Shown: positions 9,714-19,717, numbered from the stretch's first letter. The stretch is DNA of 64,000 nucleotides from Paracoccaceae bacterium (GCA_003567315.1 PWZT01000054.1:24241-88240), one strand, 5' to 3'. Notes: generated by a model not told the origin, from the sequence alone. Program-made: numbers and translations.

Positions 9714-10457
9714 ATGATGCCCCCGCGCCCCTGCCTGCTTCTGACCCGTCCGCGCGCTGACTCCTCGCGCTTTGCAGAAGCTGCACGGCGCGCGGGGTGG
9801 GATCATGAAGTACTCATCGCACCCTTGATGCAGATCGTGCTGCACCCTCCCGCGCCTGCGCAGCTTGCGCGCGCGCGCACGCTTGTCTTCACGTCGCAAC
9901 ACGCCGTTGCCGCTGTGGCGGATGTAGCGCCGCGCGAGGCTGTTGTCTGGGCGGTCGGGCCACATACGGCGCAAGCCGCGCGGGCCGCGGGGTTTGCGGA
10001 TGTGCATGTCGCGCAAGGTGATGCGACATCCTTGTTGCAGGCGCTTGCGGCCGCGCCACCGCCCGAACCTGTCCTGCATCTGCGCGGCAAGCACGCCGCG
10101 ACAGATATCGCCGAGGCGTTGCGCGCGTCGGGACATGCGGCCTCTTCGCTCATCGTTTACGCGCAAGCGGCGCGCGCGCTGGAGCCTGCGGCGGCGACGC
10201 GGCTCGAAGACGGAGGCGATGTCGTGCTGACGGCCTTCTCGCCGCGCTCTGCGGCTCTGCTCGCCGAGGCGCTTGCGCCGCTGTCGCTGCATGCTGCGCG
10301 GCTGCATCTGGTCGCGATCAGTGCAGCGGCGGCGGCGCCGCTGGATGAGCTGACGGGGGCGCGATGTCGCATCGCATCGCACCCTGACGTGCCGGCGATG
10401 CTGGATGCGCTGATCGCGACACAGGCGGCGCTTGAGCCTTGGGAAAAGCCGCGATAG
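9714..10457 (+). CDS. hemD: Uroporphyrinogen-III synthase
   Basis: A 247-residue HemD-type protein that cyclises hydroxymethylbilane to uroporphyrinogen III in tetrapyrrole synthesis. Sequence conservation in this family is poor. The call rests on the opening [21 protein letters not shown], the mid block [14 protein letters not shown], a repeat of the two-domain pattern ([18 protein letters not shown]), and its position just before the Mic60-like and HemY-like genes, where hemD is normally found in alphaproteobacteria. Two adjacent ATGs (9714, 9717) make the start uncertain by one residue. Confidence 0.85.
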   Translation: MMPPRPCLLLTRPRADSSRFAEAARRAGWDHEVLIAPLMQIVLHPPAPAQLARARTLVFTSQHAVAAVADVAPREAVVWAVGPHTAQAARAAGFADVHVAQGDATSLLQALAAAPPPEPVLHLRGKHAATDIAEALRASGHAASSLIVYAQAARALEPAAATRLEDGGDVVLTAFSPRSAALLAEALAPLSLHAARLHLVAISAAAAAPLDELTGARCRIASHPDVPAMLDALIATQAALEPWEKPR

Positions 10458-10514
10458 AGTGCAGCATAACAAAATTTCTGTTGCGCTGCAGCACAAGGGA
10501 ATGGGGAGAAGACA

Positions 10515-12386
10515 TTGGCGCGGAAAACCACACGCAGCGGGCCTGCAGCGGGAAAATCTCGGACCCGAGCGCGAAAGCGCACTTCATCCGCTGTCACCTC
10601 TGACAAACCTGCGGCCGAAACAGATAACACTGAAGCCGAAAGCTCGGTGACGGAAGGTGGTGATCGCTCCGGGGTCACGTCGGATCAGGCCGAGGGCAAG
10701 CAGGTTGAGGCGCCCGAAACGGTTGACAAGACGGATGGTGCCGACACGCCTGTTTCGGAGGCTGCGGAAATCTCCGAAAGCGGTGATGGGCAAGGTGATG
10801 CACAGCCGCTGCAAGACACAGCCAGCGCTGAAACCCAGTCAGACCTTGCGTCGGCGCAGGCTGACGAAACGGCAGATGCAAAGACTGCGGCGCAAGGCAC
10901 CGAGGATGCATCGGCCCTGACCGAGGCAGGGCCAACGCCCCCAGCCACCGAGGCGAGCGCCGATGATACGGGGCGCATCGGGTCAGAGACGCAGATGCCC
11001 GAAGCGACAACGGAGGATCCGACCAGCGCCGAAGCCGAGCAAAGTGACGCGGATGCTCCGGCGCAGGATGCGGGCTCTGATATGTTGGCCGAAACGAGCC
11101 TGCGCGACACCTCTGATTCTGGCATATCTGCCGATGCGGGTGGTGCGTCCGAGGGTGTGGATACAGTTGTTGCGGCGTCCGGGGTGGACGAAAAACCCTT
11201 CGGGTCCGACACCGCCAGCGCGCAAGTGACGCCCGGGTCCTCGGAAGCGACAGCAGCCTCAGAACCAGCATCGTCGTCAAGCAGTGCTCCACCGCCTCTG
11301 CCGCCTGCAAGCGAGGCACCGCCACCCGAACGCAAGGGCGGGTTCATTCCGCTGCTGCTTGGCGGGCTGGTCGCGGGCGGGATCGGCTATGGCGTCAGTT
11401 TCCTGACCGATGACAGGGCGAATGTCGATGCCGAACTGACCATCCTGCGCGGAGAAATCGCCGGGCTGCGCACGGAGCTGGAGGCGATCCCCGTCGCGGA
11501 TACCGAAGCGCTGGAAGCCGAGCTTGCGCAATTGCGCGAAGATCTGGCCCAGATGCCACAGCCGGAAACGGTGGTTGAAGGCGACGAGCTTGCTGCGGCG
11601 GTCGAGCTGTTGCGAGAGGAATTCGCGCAGCTTGAAGATGTTGATCTGACACCTCTAGAAGCCCGTTTCGCGGAAGTCCAGGAGGCGCTGGAGGCGCAGC
11701 AACAAACGCTTGATAGCGCCGAAGAAACAGCGCTTGCGAATTCCGAACAGGTCGCCCGGTTCTCGGAGGACATCTCGCAAGTCTCGGAGCAGATGGCGCA
11801 TTTTGAGGATCGGCTTGCAGCACTGGATGCCGACATGGCCGATCTGCGTGATCTGGCCGAGCGTCGGGTGACTGAGGCGGAGGCTGCAATCGATGGTGCG
11901 CGGGCGCAATCGGGTCTCGACTCGGTGCGCGCCGCAATGGAGACCGGCGCCCCGTATGCCGATGCAGTCGCACGCCTGCAGGGTGCCGGGGTCGAGGTGC
12001 CTGAGCCGCTGGTGGCGTCGGCGGAGACAGGCATCGCCACAGTTGAAGAGCTTCAGGAAGGCTTCGACGCGGCCGCGCGCGCTGGCCTCCGGGTCGCGCT
12101 GCAGGATGCACCGGCTGACAGCGCGGCTGACAGGCTGGGCAATTTCTTCCGCGCACAGGTCGGGGCGCGCTCGACCGTGCCGCGCGAAGGGGATGATCCC
12201 GACGCCGTCCTCTCCCGCGCAGCCGCTGAGGTAGAGGCAGGCGAGATCGAGGCGGCCCTCGCAGAGATCGCCAATCTGTCAGAGGACGCGCAGGCGGCGA
12301 TGGGGGATTGGCTGTCACAGGCCGAAGCCCGGCTAGCGGCGCGGAACGCCATAGAAGACCTCACCACTGCGATCACGACAGAGTAA
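10515..12386 (+). CDS. Mic60/mitofilin-like inner-membrane protein (COG4223)
   Basis: A 623-residue protein with the architecture of alphaproteobacterial Mic60. A short basic N-terminus is followed by a long, very acidic, Ala/Glu/Asp/Ser-rich disordered region to about residue 270. A single membrane helix lies at about 276-297 ([20 protein letters not shown]), then a long coiled coil at about 305-455, then a C-terminal mitofilin-like domain with [21 protein letters not shown]. Mic60 shapes mitochondrial cristae, and its bacterial homologue is linked to intracytoplasmic membranes. The best start is TTG at 10515 behind GGGGAGAAGA. It lies between hemD and the HemY-like gene, its known neighbourhood. 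Confidence 0.88.
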   Translation: MARKTTRSGPAAGKSRTRARKRTSSAVTSDKPAAETDNTEAESSVTEGGDRSGVTSDQAEGKQVEAPETVDKTDGADTPVSEAAEISESGDGQGDAQPLQDTASAETQSDLASAQADETADAKTAAQGTEDASALTEAGPTPPATEASADDTGRIGSETQMPEATTEDPTSAEAEQSDADAPAQDAGSDMLAETSLRDTSDSGISADAGGASEGVDTVVAASGVDEKPFGSDTASAQVTPGSSEATAASEPASSSSSAPPPLPPASEAPPPERKGGFIPLLLGGLVAGGIGYGVSFLTDDRANVDAELTILRGEIAGLRTELEAIPVADTEALEAELAQLREDLAQMPQPETVVEGDELAAAVELLREEFAQLEDVDLTPLEARFAEVQEALEAQQQTLDSAEETALANSEQVARFSEDISQVSEQMAHFEDRLAALDADMADLRDLAERRVTEAEAAIDGARAQSGLDSVRAAMETGAPYADAVARLQGAGVEVPEPLVASAETGIATVEELQEGFDAAARAGLRVALQDAPADSAADRLGNFFRAQVGARSTVPREGDDPDAVLSRAAAEVEAGEIEAALAEIANLSEDAQAAMGDWLSQAEARLAARNAIEDLTTAITTE

Positions 12387-12396
12387 GGAAGCACAT

Positions 12397-13866
12397 ATGT
12401 TCTGGACGATTTTCAAGATCCTGCTCTTCGTGGCTGTCGTGCTTGGCCTTGCCTACGGGGCGGGCGAGTTGATGGACAGCAACCAGACGGTGGGTCTGCG
12501 CATTCTGGATATGGAATTCGTGCTCGGCCCGATCCAGGCGATCATCGCGCTTGGCGTCTTTGTCTTTGCGCTATGGCTGGTGCTCAAGCTGCTCGGGCTC
12601 GCTGTGGCCGTGCTGCGCTTCATGAATGGCGATGAGACCGCCGTGCGCCGCTTCTTCACGCGCAATCGCGAAAAGCGTGGGCTTGACGCGCTGCTCGCGG
12701 CCATGATCGCGCAGGCCGAAGGCGATGGCAAAACTGCGATTGCCAAGGCGGAAAAGGCTGACAAGCTGCTCAATCGTCCCGTGATGACCAAATTGCTGGT
12801 CGCACAGAGTGCGGAAATGAAGGGCAATCGTGCGCTCGCCGAGGAAAGCTACAAGGCGCTGCTCACAGATAATCGCACGCGGTTTGCGGCCGTGCAGGGG
12901 CTGATGCGCGCCAAGCTGGATGAGGGCGACAAGGACAAGGCGCGCGCATTGGCAAGCAAGGCGCTGGAGATGCAGCCCGCGCATGAGGTCACGCAGAACA
13001 CGCTTTTGCAATTGCAGACCGAGGCCGAGGATTGGACCGGCGCGCGCAAGACCCTCATGACCAAGAAATCCTCGGGCTATTTACCGCGCGACGTCTGGCG
13101 TCGCCGGGATGCGTTGCTGGCCTTGCAGGATGCCGACAGGCATGCCGCCAAGGGCGAGTTGAACCGTGGGCGTGAGGCGGCCATCGAAGCCAATCGCTTG
13201 TCGCCCGACTTGATCCCCGCGGCTGTCGCGGCGGCGCAGGCGCTGGTCGCGCAGGGCAAGACGCGCTATGCGACCAAGGTCATCAAGAAAGCCTGGAAGA
13301 CACAGCCACATCCTGAGCTCGCCTCTGCCTTCGCGGCAATCGAGCCGGACGAGACGCCGATGCAGCGCCGCGCGCGGTTCGAGAAGTTGCTGCGGATGCA
13401 TCCTGACGCGGATGAGACCAAGCTGCTGCGCGCCGAGTTGCTGATCGCCGCTGAAGACTTCCCGGCCGCGCGCCGCGTTTTGGGAGATATGTGCGACCGT
13501 AACCCGACAGTGCGGGCGCTGACAATCATGGCGGCGATCGAGCGGGGCGAGGGTGCGGATGATGCTGTCGTGCGCGGCTGGCTCGCGCGGGCGCTCACTG
13601 CGAAACGCGGCCCGCAATGGGTCTGCGGGAATTGCCAACATGTGCATTCGTCCTGGACGGCGATCTGCGATAATTGTTCGGCCTTCGACACGCTTGAGTG
13701 GCGCGAGGCCCCGGACAGTGCCGGACCTTCCGCGACCCAGACCGAGCTGTTGCCGCTGATCGTCGGGAGCCTCCCGAAACCGGCGGAGGGGGCGTCCGAG
13801 GCTGACGCGGAGGTTGTCGAGGGCGATGTGACAGAAAGCGACCCGGAGGAGAAAAAATCTGCCTGA
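12397..13866 (+). CDS. hemY: HemY-like TPR membrane protein with C-terminal zinc-ribbon motif
   Basis: A 489-residue protein of the HemY N-terminal-domain family. Two membrane helices (about residues 3-22 and 43-70) precede a cytoplasmic TPR array, with AEMKGNRALAEESYKALL and AFAAIEPDETPMQRRARFEKL typical of the group. Near residue 408 is a rubredoxin-like four-cysteine motif, CGNC-x12-CDNC, ending in FDTLEW as in LapB-type proteins. The name reflects haem-gene linkage; it is not protoporphyrinogen oxidase. It starts ten bases after the Mic60-like gene, so the two are co-transcribed. The acidic tail of about 50 residues is poorly conserved. Confidence 0.88.
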   Translation: MFWTIFKILLFVAVVLGLAYGAGELMDSNQTVGLRILDMEFVLGPIQAIIALGVFVFALWLVLKLLGLAVAVLRFMNGDETAVRRFFTRNREKRGLDALLAAMIAQAEGDGKTAIAKAEKADKLLNRPVMTKLLVAQSAEMKGNRALAEESYKALLTDNRTRFAAVQGLMRAKLDEGDKDKARALASKALEMQPAHEVTQNTLLQLQTEAEDWTGARKTLMTKKSSGYLPRDVWRRRDALLALQDADRHAAKGELNRGREAAIEANRLSPDLIPAAVAAAQALVAQGKTRYATKVIKKAWKTQPHPELASAFAAIEPDETPMQRRARFEKLLRMHPDADETKLLRAELLIAAEDFPAARRVLGDMCDRNPTVRALTIMAAIERGEGADDAVVRGWLARALTAKRGPQWVCGNCQHVHSSWTAICDNCSAFDTLEWREAPDSAGPSATQTELLPLIVGSLPKPAEGASEADAEVVEGDVTESDPEEKKSA

Positions 13867-14045
13867 AGGGTCTGGTCGGTCAAAAAATACGGTGCTAGAG
13901 ACTAACGCGTTGTAACGGGTGGCCGCTTTGCTCTGCCGGACGATCTGGCGCTGGGGCGGGCACTTGATGCAACCATGACAGAAAAGAGGCGCGGTCTCTT
14001 TGTCTTGGGCACGTGACTGGTCGCAACCCAGTGTTTTGAAGGAAA

Positions 14046-14121
14046 GCCGCTGTAGCTCAGTTGGTAGAGCACGTCATTCGTAATGATGGGGTCGGGGGTT
14101 CGAGTCCCTTCAGCGGCACCA
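14046..14121 (+). tRNA. tRNA-Thr (anticodon CGU)
   Basis: A full 76-base cloverleaf with encoded CCA. The acceptor stem GCCGCTG pairs with CAGCGGC. The D arm is GCTC/GAGC, and the anticodon stem CGTCA/TGATG encloses TTCGTAA, giving anticodon CGT (reads ACG, threonine). The T arm is GGGGG-TTCGAGT-CCCTT with two G-T pairs. It stands alone between the HemY-like gene and the glycan cluster. Confidence 0.96.
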
Positions 14122-14306
14122 CTTCTCAAGCGCTAATTGTCTTCATTCTGTGAACAATCGGGGTTCGAGAGCACGGCTGTTGCATTCTCTTCCCGGCTTC
14201 GGCACAAGTATCATACGCGGGCGCGCATCGTGAATTAAACGCAAGATTAAGAAATAATGCGATAATTGCCCGGGGCAGGAAGTCGCAGAATGAAGGTGGC
14301 AGGAAC

Positions 14307-15317
14307 ATGGGTGTGCTCGGTCAGTTCCGATTGCGAGCAGAGCGTCACATCAAGCTGTTTCGCTGCCTGCGGAAGTCCGCCGCATTGAAAACCCATCACA
14401 GCCGCACCGACATGATCAGGCAAGATGACATTCTTGCCTTCCTCACCTTGCGTAACGAGTTGATCCGGCTGCCTTATTTTCTTGACTATTACCGCGCGCA
14501 GGGGGTGCGGCATTTTCTGATCGTCGATAATGGCTCCACCGATGGCACGACCGAATATCTTGAATCGCAGCGCGATGTGTCGCTCTGGACGACGACCGCA
14601 AGCTACAAGAATGCCAGTTTCGGCGTGGATTGGATCAACCATCTGCTCTGGCTCTACGGGGCGGGCCATTGGGTGCTCGTGCTCGATGTTGATGAGTTTC
14701 TGGTCTATCCGTTTTGCGACACCCGCCCGCTGCGCGCCTTGACCGACTGGCTCGACAGCCAGGGGCGCCGCTCCTTCGGTGCGATGCTGCTCGATATGTA
14801 TCCCAAGGGTCCGGTCTCGGCGCAGCCCTACCAATCCGGCCAGAACCCTTTCGAAATCGCGCGCTGGTTTGATAGCGGGAATTACACCATCCGCCGGAAC
14901 GCGCGATATCAGAACCTCTGGATTCAAGGTGGCGTGCGCCAGCGGGTCATCATGGCTGACGAACCGAAAAAGGCCCCTGCGCTCAACAAGATCCCGCTTG
15001 TGCGCTGGTCGCGAAAATACGCCTATAAGAGCTCGACCCACATGATCCTGCCGCGCGGGCTCAACAAGGTCTATGACGATTCCGGGGGCGAATTTGCCTC
15101 GGGTGTGCTACTGCATGCCAAGTTTCTCGACACCATCATCGACAAGACACGCGAAGAACTGGAGCGCGGCCAGCATTACGCGGGAAGCCGGGAATACCGA
15201 GCCTATGAGGCGAGCCTTGCACGGGCGCAGGATCTGTGGTGCGAGTGGTCGACTGAGTATATCAACTGGCGACAATTGGAAATCATCGGGCTGATGTCGA
15301 AAGGAGACTGGGCATGA
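14307..15317 (+). CDS. Glycosyltransferase family 2 (Glyco_tranf_2_4 type)
   Basis: A 336-residue GT-A-fold transferase. LTLRNELIRLPYFLDYYRAQ and FLIVDNGSTDGTTEYL are the nucleotide-sugar blocks, and VLVLDVDEFLVYP carries the metal-binding D-x-D. A basic 35-residue N-terminal leader precedes the domain and is common in rhodobacteral members. An ATG at 14412 is a weaker alternative start. The stop overlaps the next gene (ATGA). With the following GT14-like transferase and sulfotransferase it probably builds or decorates a surface polysaccharide; donor and acceptor are unknown. Confidence 0.88.
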   Translation: MGVLGQFRLRAERHIKLFRCLRKSAALKTHHSRTDMIRQDDILAFLTLRNELIRLPYFLDYYRAQGVRHFLIVDNGSTDGTTEYLESQRDVSLWTTTASYKNASFGVDWINHLLWLYGAGHWVLVLDVDEFLVYPFCDTRPLRALTDWLDSQGRRSFGAMLLDMYPKGPVSAQPYQSGQNPFEIARWFDSGNYTIRRNARYQNLWIQGGVRQRVIMADEPKKAPALNKIPLVRWSRKYAYKSSTHMILPRGLNKVYDDSGGEFASGVLLHAKFLDTIIDKTREELERGQHYAGSREYRAYEASLARAQDLWCEWSTEYINWRQLEIIGLMSKGDWA

Positions 15318-16978
15318 GTGACGGCCCCGGCGCTCTGGGCATCATCATGCTGTGCCACACGGCGCTGCGTCGGGCCGCACAGGTGGCGCGGTTCTGGCTG
15401 GAGGCAGGCTGCCCTGTCGTGATCCATGTGGACCGCGCGATCAAGGATGCCGAGTTGCAGGCGATGCAGGCCGATCTGGGCCAGCATCCTTTGCTGCGCT
15501 TCAGCCCGCGCCATCGCTGTGACTGGGGCTCCTGGCGGCTGATCGAGGCCACGCAGGATGCCGCCGAGATCCTGTTACGCGACTTCCCCGAGACAGGCCA
15601 TGTCATGCTCACCTCCGGCGCCTGTCTGCCCCTGCGCCCGGCCCAAGAGATGCAGGCATATCTGGCAAAGCATCCGCAAACGGATTTCATCGAATCCGTT
15701 GCCATCGAGCATGCGAACTGGATCACGGGCGGGCTCTCGCTGGAGCGTTTCACCCTGTATTTCCCCTTCAACTGGCACCGCCAGCGATGGGCGTTTGATC
15801 AATTCGTGGAAGTGCAGCGCAAATTGCGTATCCGGCGTGAGATACCGCGTCCGCTACGGCCGCATATGGGCTCGCAGTGGTGGTGCCTGACGCGCGACAC
15901 CTTGGCCGCGATCCTGAACGACCCGAAGCGCAAGCGCTACGAGCGGTTTTTCCGGCGCAACTGGATCCCCGATGAAAGCTATTTCCAGACGCTCGCGCGG
16001 CTGCATGCGCGCCAGATCGAGAGCCGGTCGCTGACGCTGGTCAAATTCGACCGCAACGGGCGGCCCAATCTGTTCTACGATGACCATCTGCAACTCCTGC
16101 GCCGCTCGGATTGTTTCATGGCGCGCAAGATCTGGCCCGAAGCGGAACAGCTCTATGCGTTTTTCCTCTCCGATCAGCCCAGGACACTCCCGCCTGTCGC
16201 CGCCGAACCCGCCAAGATAGACCGCTACTTCGAGCTGGCCGAGCGCCAGCGGATCGAAGGGCGCGCCGGGCTCTACATGCAAAGCCGATTTCCGCGCGAT
16301 GACAGCGGCGCCGACAAGACCGCCGGTCCTTATTCCCTGTTCTCGGGCTTCGATCATCTGTTCCCGGATTTCGACCACTGGCTCGGGCAGGTCAGCGGCA
16401 CCCGACCGCATGGCCATCTTTACGCGCCCGAGCGCGTGCAATTTCATGGCGGCGCGAAAATCTGGCACGGGGCGCTGAGCGACTCGGCGGCGATCCGCGA
16501 CTACAACCCGCGCATGTTTCTGACCAATCTGCTCTGGGCCACGCGCGGCGAACGCCAATGCTTCAGCTATGGGGCCGAAGACACGATGGACCACGAGGTC
16601 AACTGGTTCATGGCCACGGATGCGAACGCGTCCATTGCGCTGATCCGAGGGGCATGGCTCTTGCCGATGGCGCAGCGCGGGACGGTTTCCGACGAAGCGA
16701 TCGCGCAGGTGAGCCGCCTGCAGAAGCGCGAGGAAGACTGGCTCGAGATTTTGCGCTCGCGCTGGGCATTGGCGCGGCTTCATGTCTGGAGCGTGGCCGA
16801 GGTTCTGCATGCACCCGATCGCGTCTTGCTCAAAGCCGTTGAGGATTTCGCCGATCCGGCGGCTCTGAGCGCACATGGCTTGCCTGCGCCGCGTCTCCCG
16901 GATGAGTTGGAGAGTTATCTCCGGGCGCTGCGCAACAAGGGCATGTCCTCGCAATTCGTCAAGACATTTCAGGGATAG
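15314..16978 (+). CDS. Core-2/I-branching beta-1,6-N-acetylglucosaminyltransferase-like protein with DUF5928-type C-terminus
   Basis: A 554-residue protein. The N-terminal half resembles GT14 branching enzymes: IIMLCHTALRRAAQVARFW, VIHVDRAIKD, VMLTSGACLPLRP (the usual LSGxDxPL block in altered form), GSQWWCLTRDT and RNWIPDESYFQTLA. The C-terminal half from about residue 290 matches what I remember as DUF5928, with FHGGAKIWHGALSD and GERQCFSYGAEDTMDHEVNWF. The N-terminus has no signal peptide, so the action is probably cytoplasmic. It is coupled to the upstream GT2 gene by ATGA and followed 14 bases later by a sulfotransferase gene. Confidence 0.82.
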   Translation: MSDGPGALGIIMLCHTALRRAAQVARFWLEAGCPVVIHVDRAIKDAELQAMQADLGQHPLLRFSPRHRCDWGSWRLIEATQDAAEILLRDFPETGHVMLTSGACLPLRPAQEMQAYLAKHPQTDFIESVAIEHANWITGGLSLERFTLYFPFNWHRQRWAFDQFVEVQRKLRIRREIPRPLRPHMGSQWWCLTRDTLAAILNDPKRKRYERFFRRNWIPDESYFQTLARLHARQIESRSLTLVKFDRNGRPNLFYDDHLQLLRRSDCFMARKIWPEAEQLYAFFLSDQPRTLPPVAAEPAKIDRYFELAERQRIEGRAGLYMQSRFPRDDSGADKTAGPYSLFSGFDHLFPDFDHWLGQVSGTRPHGHLYAPERVQFHGGAKIWHGALSDSAAIRDYNPRMFLTNLLWATRGERQCFSYGAEDTMDHEVNWFMATDANASIALIRGAWLLPMAQRGTVSDEAIAQVSRLQKREEDWLEILRSRWALARLHVWSVAEVLHAPDRVLLKAVEDFADPAALSAHGLPAPRLPDELESYLRALRNKGMSSQFVKTFQG

Positions 16979-16992
16979 GCGAAGGGTCTTCC

Positions 16993-18423
16993 ATGTCGAT
17001 ATCGCATGCTTTCCGCAGCTTCGTCGTGCTCGCCGAGATGCGTACGGGCTCCAACCTGCTCGAAGCCTGCCTCAACAGTTTCGAGGGGCTTTCCTGCCAT
17101 GGCGAGGTCTTCAACCCCCATTTCATCGCCTATCCCAAGACAGAGGCATTGTTTGGATTTGACAAGGCGGCGCGCGACGCCGACCCGCTCGCGATGCTTC
17201 ATCAGTTCCCGAAGCAGCCCGGGCTATCCGGGTTTCGCTTTTTCCATGACCATGACGGGCGGGTGTTCGAGCCCTTCATGCGGGACGCGAGCTGCGCGAA
17301 GATCGTGCTGACACGCAATCATCTCGACTCCTATGTCTCGCTCAAGATTGCCCGGGAAACCCAGCAATGGCGGCTGGGCGATGTGACGCAGCGCCGGATT
17401 GCGAAAGTGGTGTTTGATCCGGCTGAGTTCGCCGAGCATGTGAGCTTGTTGCAGGATTTCCAGTTGCGCGTGCAGAAGCTGTTGCAAAACACGGGGCAGA
17501 CGGCGTTCTATCTCGCCTACGAGGACATTCTGGACCTGGATGTGCTCAATGGTCTGGCGCAATGGCTGGGGGGGGAGGGGCGGATCGAGGCCTTGCCGCG
17601 CAGGCTCAAGCGACAGAACCCCGAGCCGCTGGAAGACAAGCTGGTGAACCCTGAGGCCGTGGCGGATGGGCTGGCGCGGATAGACCGGTTCAACCTCTCG
17701 CGCAGCCCCAGTTTCGAGCCGCGCCATGCACCGATGAATTGGGCCTTCCGGGCCTGTAACACTGTGCCGCTTGTCTATGCGCCGCTTCCGGGCGGGTCGG
17801 ATCGCGCGATCCTGAAATGGATGGCCGAGATCGACGGGAGCAGCCATCGCGATCTGCGGGCGGATTTCAACCCAAGGACATGGCGCGACTGGCAGCGCGA
17901 CAACCCCCGGCGAATGACGTTTTCAGTGCTCCAGCATCCCCTGCGGCGAGCACATGACGTGTTTGTCGATCAGGTTCTTTTGGGCAAGCGCGTGAATGTG
18001 CGCGATTTCATCGAACGCAGCCGGGGTGTGGAACTGCCGCGCGCGGAAGCGGAGCTGGCCGATTGGCCGCAGGACGCGCATCGCAGCGCCTTCCTCGGGT
18101 ATCTGGCTTTCGTCAAGGCCAATCTGAATGGTCAGACCTCGTTGAAGACACGCCCGATCTGGGCCAGTCAGGCGCGGCTGATCGAAGCGATCACGGGCCA
18201 ATGCCCGCTCCATCGGCTGGTGCGCGATGAAGACCTTGCGCGAGAGTTGCCGTCCCTGGGTCAGCCGCTCGGCGTGTCGTTCCCTGACTATGACGCGTCC
18301 CGGAAACCGCCCCCCAAGCTGGATCTGGCCACGATTTACGACGCGCAGGTAGAGGCCGCCTGCCGGGCCGCCTATATCCGCGATTACGATATGCTCGGCT
18401 TTGCCGATTGGTCGCCCGCGTGA
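16993..18423 (+). CDS. Sulfotransferase family protein (NodH/LPS-sulfotransferase-like)
   Basis: A 476-residue protein whose first 220 residues look like a PAPS-dependent sulfotransferase. FVVLAEMRTGSNLLEACL corresponds to the 5'-phosphosulfate loop, and AKIVLTRNHLDSYVSLKIA to the 3'-phosphate region. The C-terminal 240 residues (MNWAFRACNTVPLVYAPLPG onward) form a second domain resembling a degenerate sulfotransferase-like fold; I do not recognise it firmly. It follows the two glycosyltransferase genes closely, so sulfation of their glycan product is a reasonable inference. It ends exactly where the convergent ptsN gene ends. Confidence 0.82.
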   Translation: MSISHAFRSFVVLAEMRTGSNLLEACLNSFEGLSCHGEVFNPHFIAYPKTEALFGFDKAARDADPLAMLHQFPKQPGLSGFRFFHDHDGRVFEPFMRDASCAKIVLTRNHLDSYVSLKIARETQQWRLGDVTQRRIAKVVFDPAEFAEHVSLLQDFQLRVQKLLQNTGQTAFYLAYEDILDLDVLNGLAQWLGGEGRIEALPRRLKRQNPEPLEDKLVNPEAVADGLARIDRFNLSRSPSFEPRHAPMNWAFRACNTVPLVYAPLPGGSDRAILKWMAEIDGSSHRDLRADFNPRTWRDWQRDNPRRMTFSVLQHPLRRAHDVFVDQVLLGKRVNVRDFIERSRGVELPRAEAELADWPQDAHRSAFLGYLAFVKANLNGQTSLKTRPIWASQARLIEAITGQCPLHRLVRDEDLARELPSLGQPLGVSFPDYDASRKPPPKLDLATIYDAQVEAACRAAYIRDYDMLGFADWSPA

Positions 18424-18888
18424 TCAGGCGGCCTTGCTGGCCTCGGTGCTGCTGAGGATCGCAAAGATCTTTGCCGGATCGTCATTGGCGCGAAGTTTTT
18501 CGCAGGTTTGCCCATTGCGCAGCGTGCGGGAGATGAAGGCCAGCGCCTTGAGATGCTCGACCCCCGCCTCGCGCGGGGCGAAAAGCGCAAAGACCAGATC
18601 AACAGGCGCCTTGTCCACGGAGCCGTAATCGAGCGGCTTTTCCAGACGAAAGAACACCCCCAGCACCTGATCAATCGCCTCGAGCCGCGCATGCGGGACA
18701 GCGACGCCATGCCCCACGCCGGTTGGCCCCAATGTCTCGCGCTCCTGCAGTGCGCCGATGACTGTCTCGCTGTTGAGGCCGTACACGCTCTGCGCAGTTT
18801 CAGCGATGCTCTGGAAGAGGCGTTTCTTACTGGTTGCCGAAGCAACATAGCGGACGGCCTTGGCGTTGAGAAGCGAAGACATTTCCAT
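18424..18888 (-). CDS. ptsN: PTS IIA-like nitrogen-regulatory protein PtsN
   Basis: A 154-residue EIIA-Ntr protein. The phosphorylated histidine is H66 in GVGHGVAVPHARL, preceded by the conserved ALQERETLGPTGVG. KPLDYGSVDKAPVDLVFALFAP and HLKALAFISRTLRN complete the fold. It takes phosphate from the PTS-Ntr chain and regulates potassium, nitrogen and envelope functions in relatives. It is the last gene of the lpt-hpf-ptsN block, 79 bases after hpf. rpoN, often in this block elsewhere, is absent. Confidence 0.93.
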   Translation of the reverse strand: MEMSSLLNAKAVRYVASATSKKRLFQSIAETAQSVYGLNSETVIGALQERETLGPTGVGHGVAVPHARLEAIDQVLGVFFRLEKPLDYGSVDKAPVDLVFALFAPREAGVEHLKALAFISRTLRNGQTCEKLRANDDPAKIFAILSSTEASKAA

Positions 18889-18967
18889 CTGGGCACTCTC
18901 CAGCGGCTGAAACAGGAAATTACCCCCCGGACATCATGCCCGAGGGTGGGGTGACGGACATGGTGGG

Positions 18968-19534
18968 TTATTGTGGATCGATCCAGCCGATATTGCCGTC
19001 ATCACGGCGATAGACGACATTCAGCCCGCCATGGCGCTCGTTGCGGAAAACCAGAACTGGCGAATGAGCGAGTTCCATCTGCATCACGGCCTCTCCTGCG
19101 CTCAGAGATGGAATACGCGTTTCCATCTCTGCGATTATGATCGGCTGGAGCGAGTCGGGCTCGTCCGCAACCTCGGCTTCGTCAGACGCGAGTATATAGG
19201 ACGACGCATCCGCGAACTCAACCGGCTTGGCACGTTCGCGGTGATGATCCTTCAGCCGACGCTTGTAGCGGCGCAACTGTTTGTCGAGTTTCTCGCGGCA
19301 GGATTCGAATGCCGCATAGATCTCATGCGCTTGCGCCCGGGCAGCGGCGGTCAGACCAGTAGAAAGATGCAGCGTCGCTTCACAGACATGATTATGCGCG
19401 TCGCGCGAGAAGATCACCACGGCTTCGGTCGGGCGTTGCTGGTATTTCTCGACCAACTCGCCGAATTCGGCCTTCACATGTGTCTGTAATGCTTCACCAA
19501 TATCAATCTGTTTGCCGCTGATCTGATAACGCAT
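18968..19534 (-). CDS. hpf: Ribosome hibernation-promoting factor, long form (HPF/RaiA)
   Basis: A 188-residue long-form HPF. The N-terminal domain starts MRYQISGKQIDIGEALQTHV and includes HVCEATLHLSTGL and the basic helix KQLRRYKRRLKDH. The C-terminal dimerisation domain contains MELAHSPVLVFRNERHGGLN and ends IGWIDPQ. The long form joins ribosomes into inactive 100S dimers in stationary phase. The start is the ATG at 19534 behind a clear AAGGAG; an open frame 40 residues further upstream is not family-like. 183 bases separate it from lptB. Confidence 0.94.
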   Translation of the reverse strand: MRYQISGKQIDIGEALQTHVKAEFGELVEKYQQRPTEAVVIFSRDAHNHVCEATLHLSTGLTAAARAQAHEIYAAFESCREKLDKQLRRYKRRLKDHHRERAKPVEFADASSYILASDEAEVADEPDSLQPIIIAEMETRIPSLSAGEAVMQMELAHSPVLVFRNERHGGLNVVYRRDDGNIGWIDPQ

Positions 19535-19717
19535 GCGCTTCTCCTTGCTGTGGTGGCAGGTTATCGCCCTGCCGGGTAGTGTTGCGCTGCTTGCCCCGAA
19601 TGAAGCGGGTCGTACCCTCCCTGTTGCGTATCGGGGCCTGCCTCCTTCACGCATTTGGCACCGGATTGCGCGAGGATGTCAATGCTTTCCGACATGGTAC
19701 CCATGCGTAGCCAGCGC

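Noticed and set aside
14094..14170. Echo of the tRNA-Thr T-loop (GGGGTTCGAG) about 60 bases downstream, as a possible attachment-site scar
   Set aside because: Only about ten bases match, there is no integrase gene, and the following genes have the same composition as the rest of the window.
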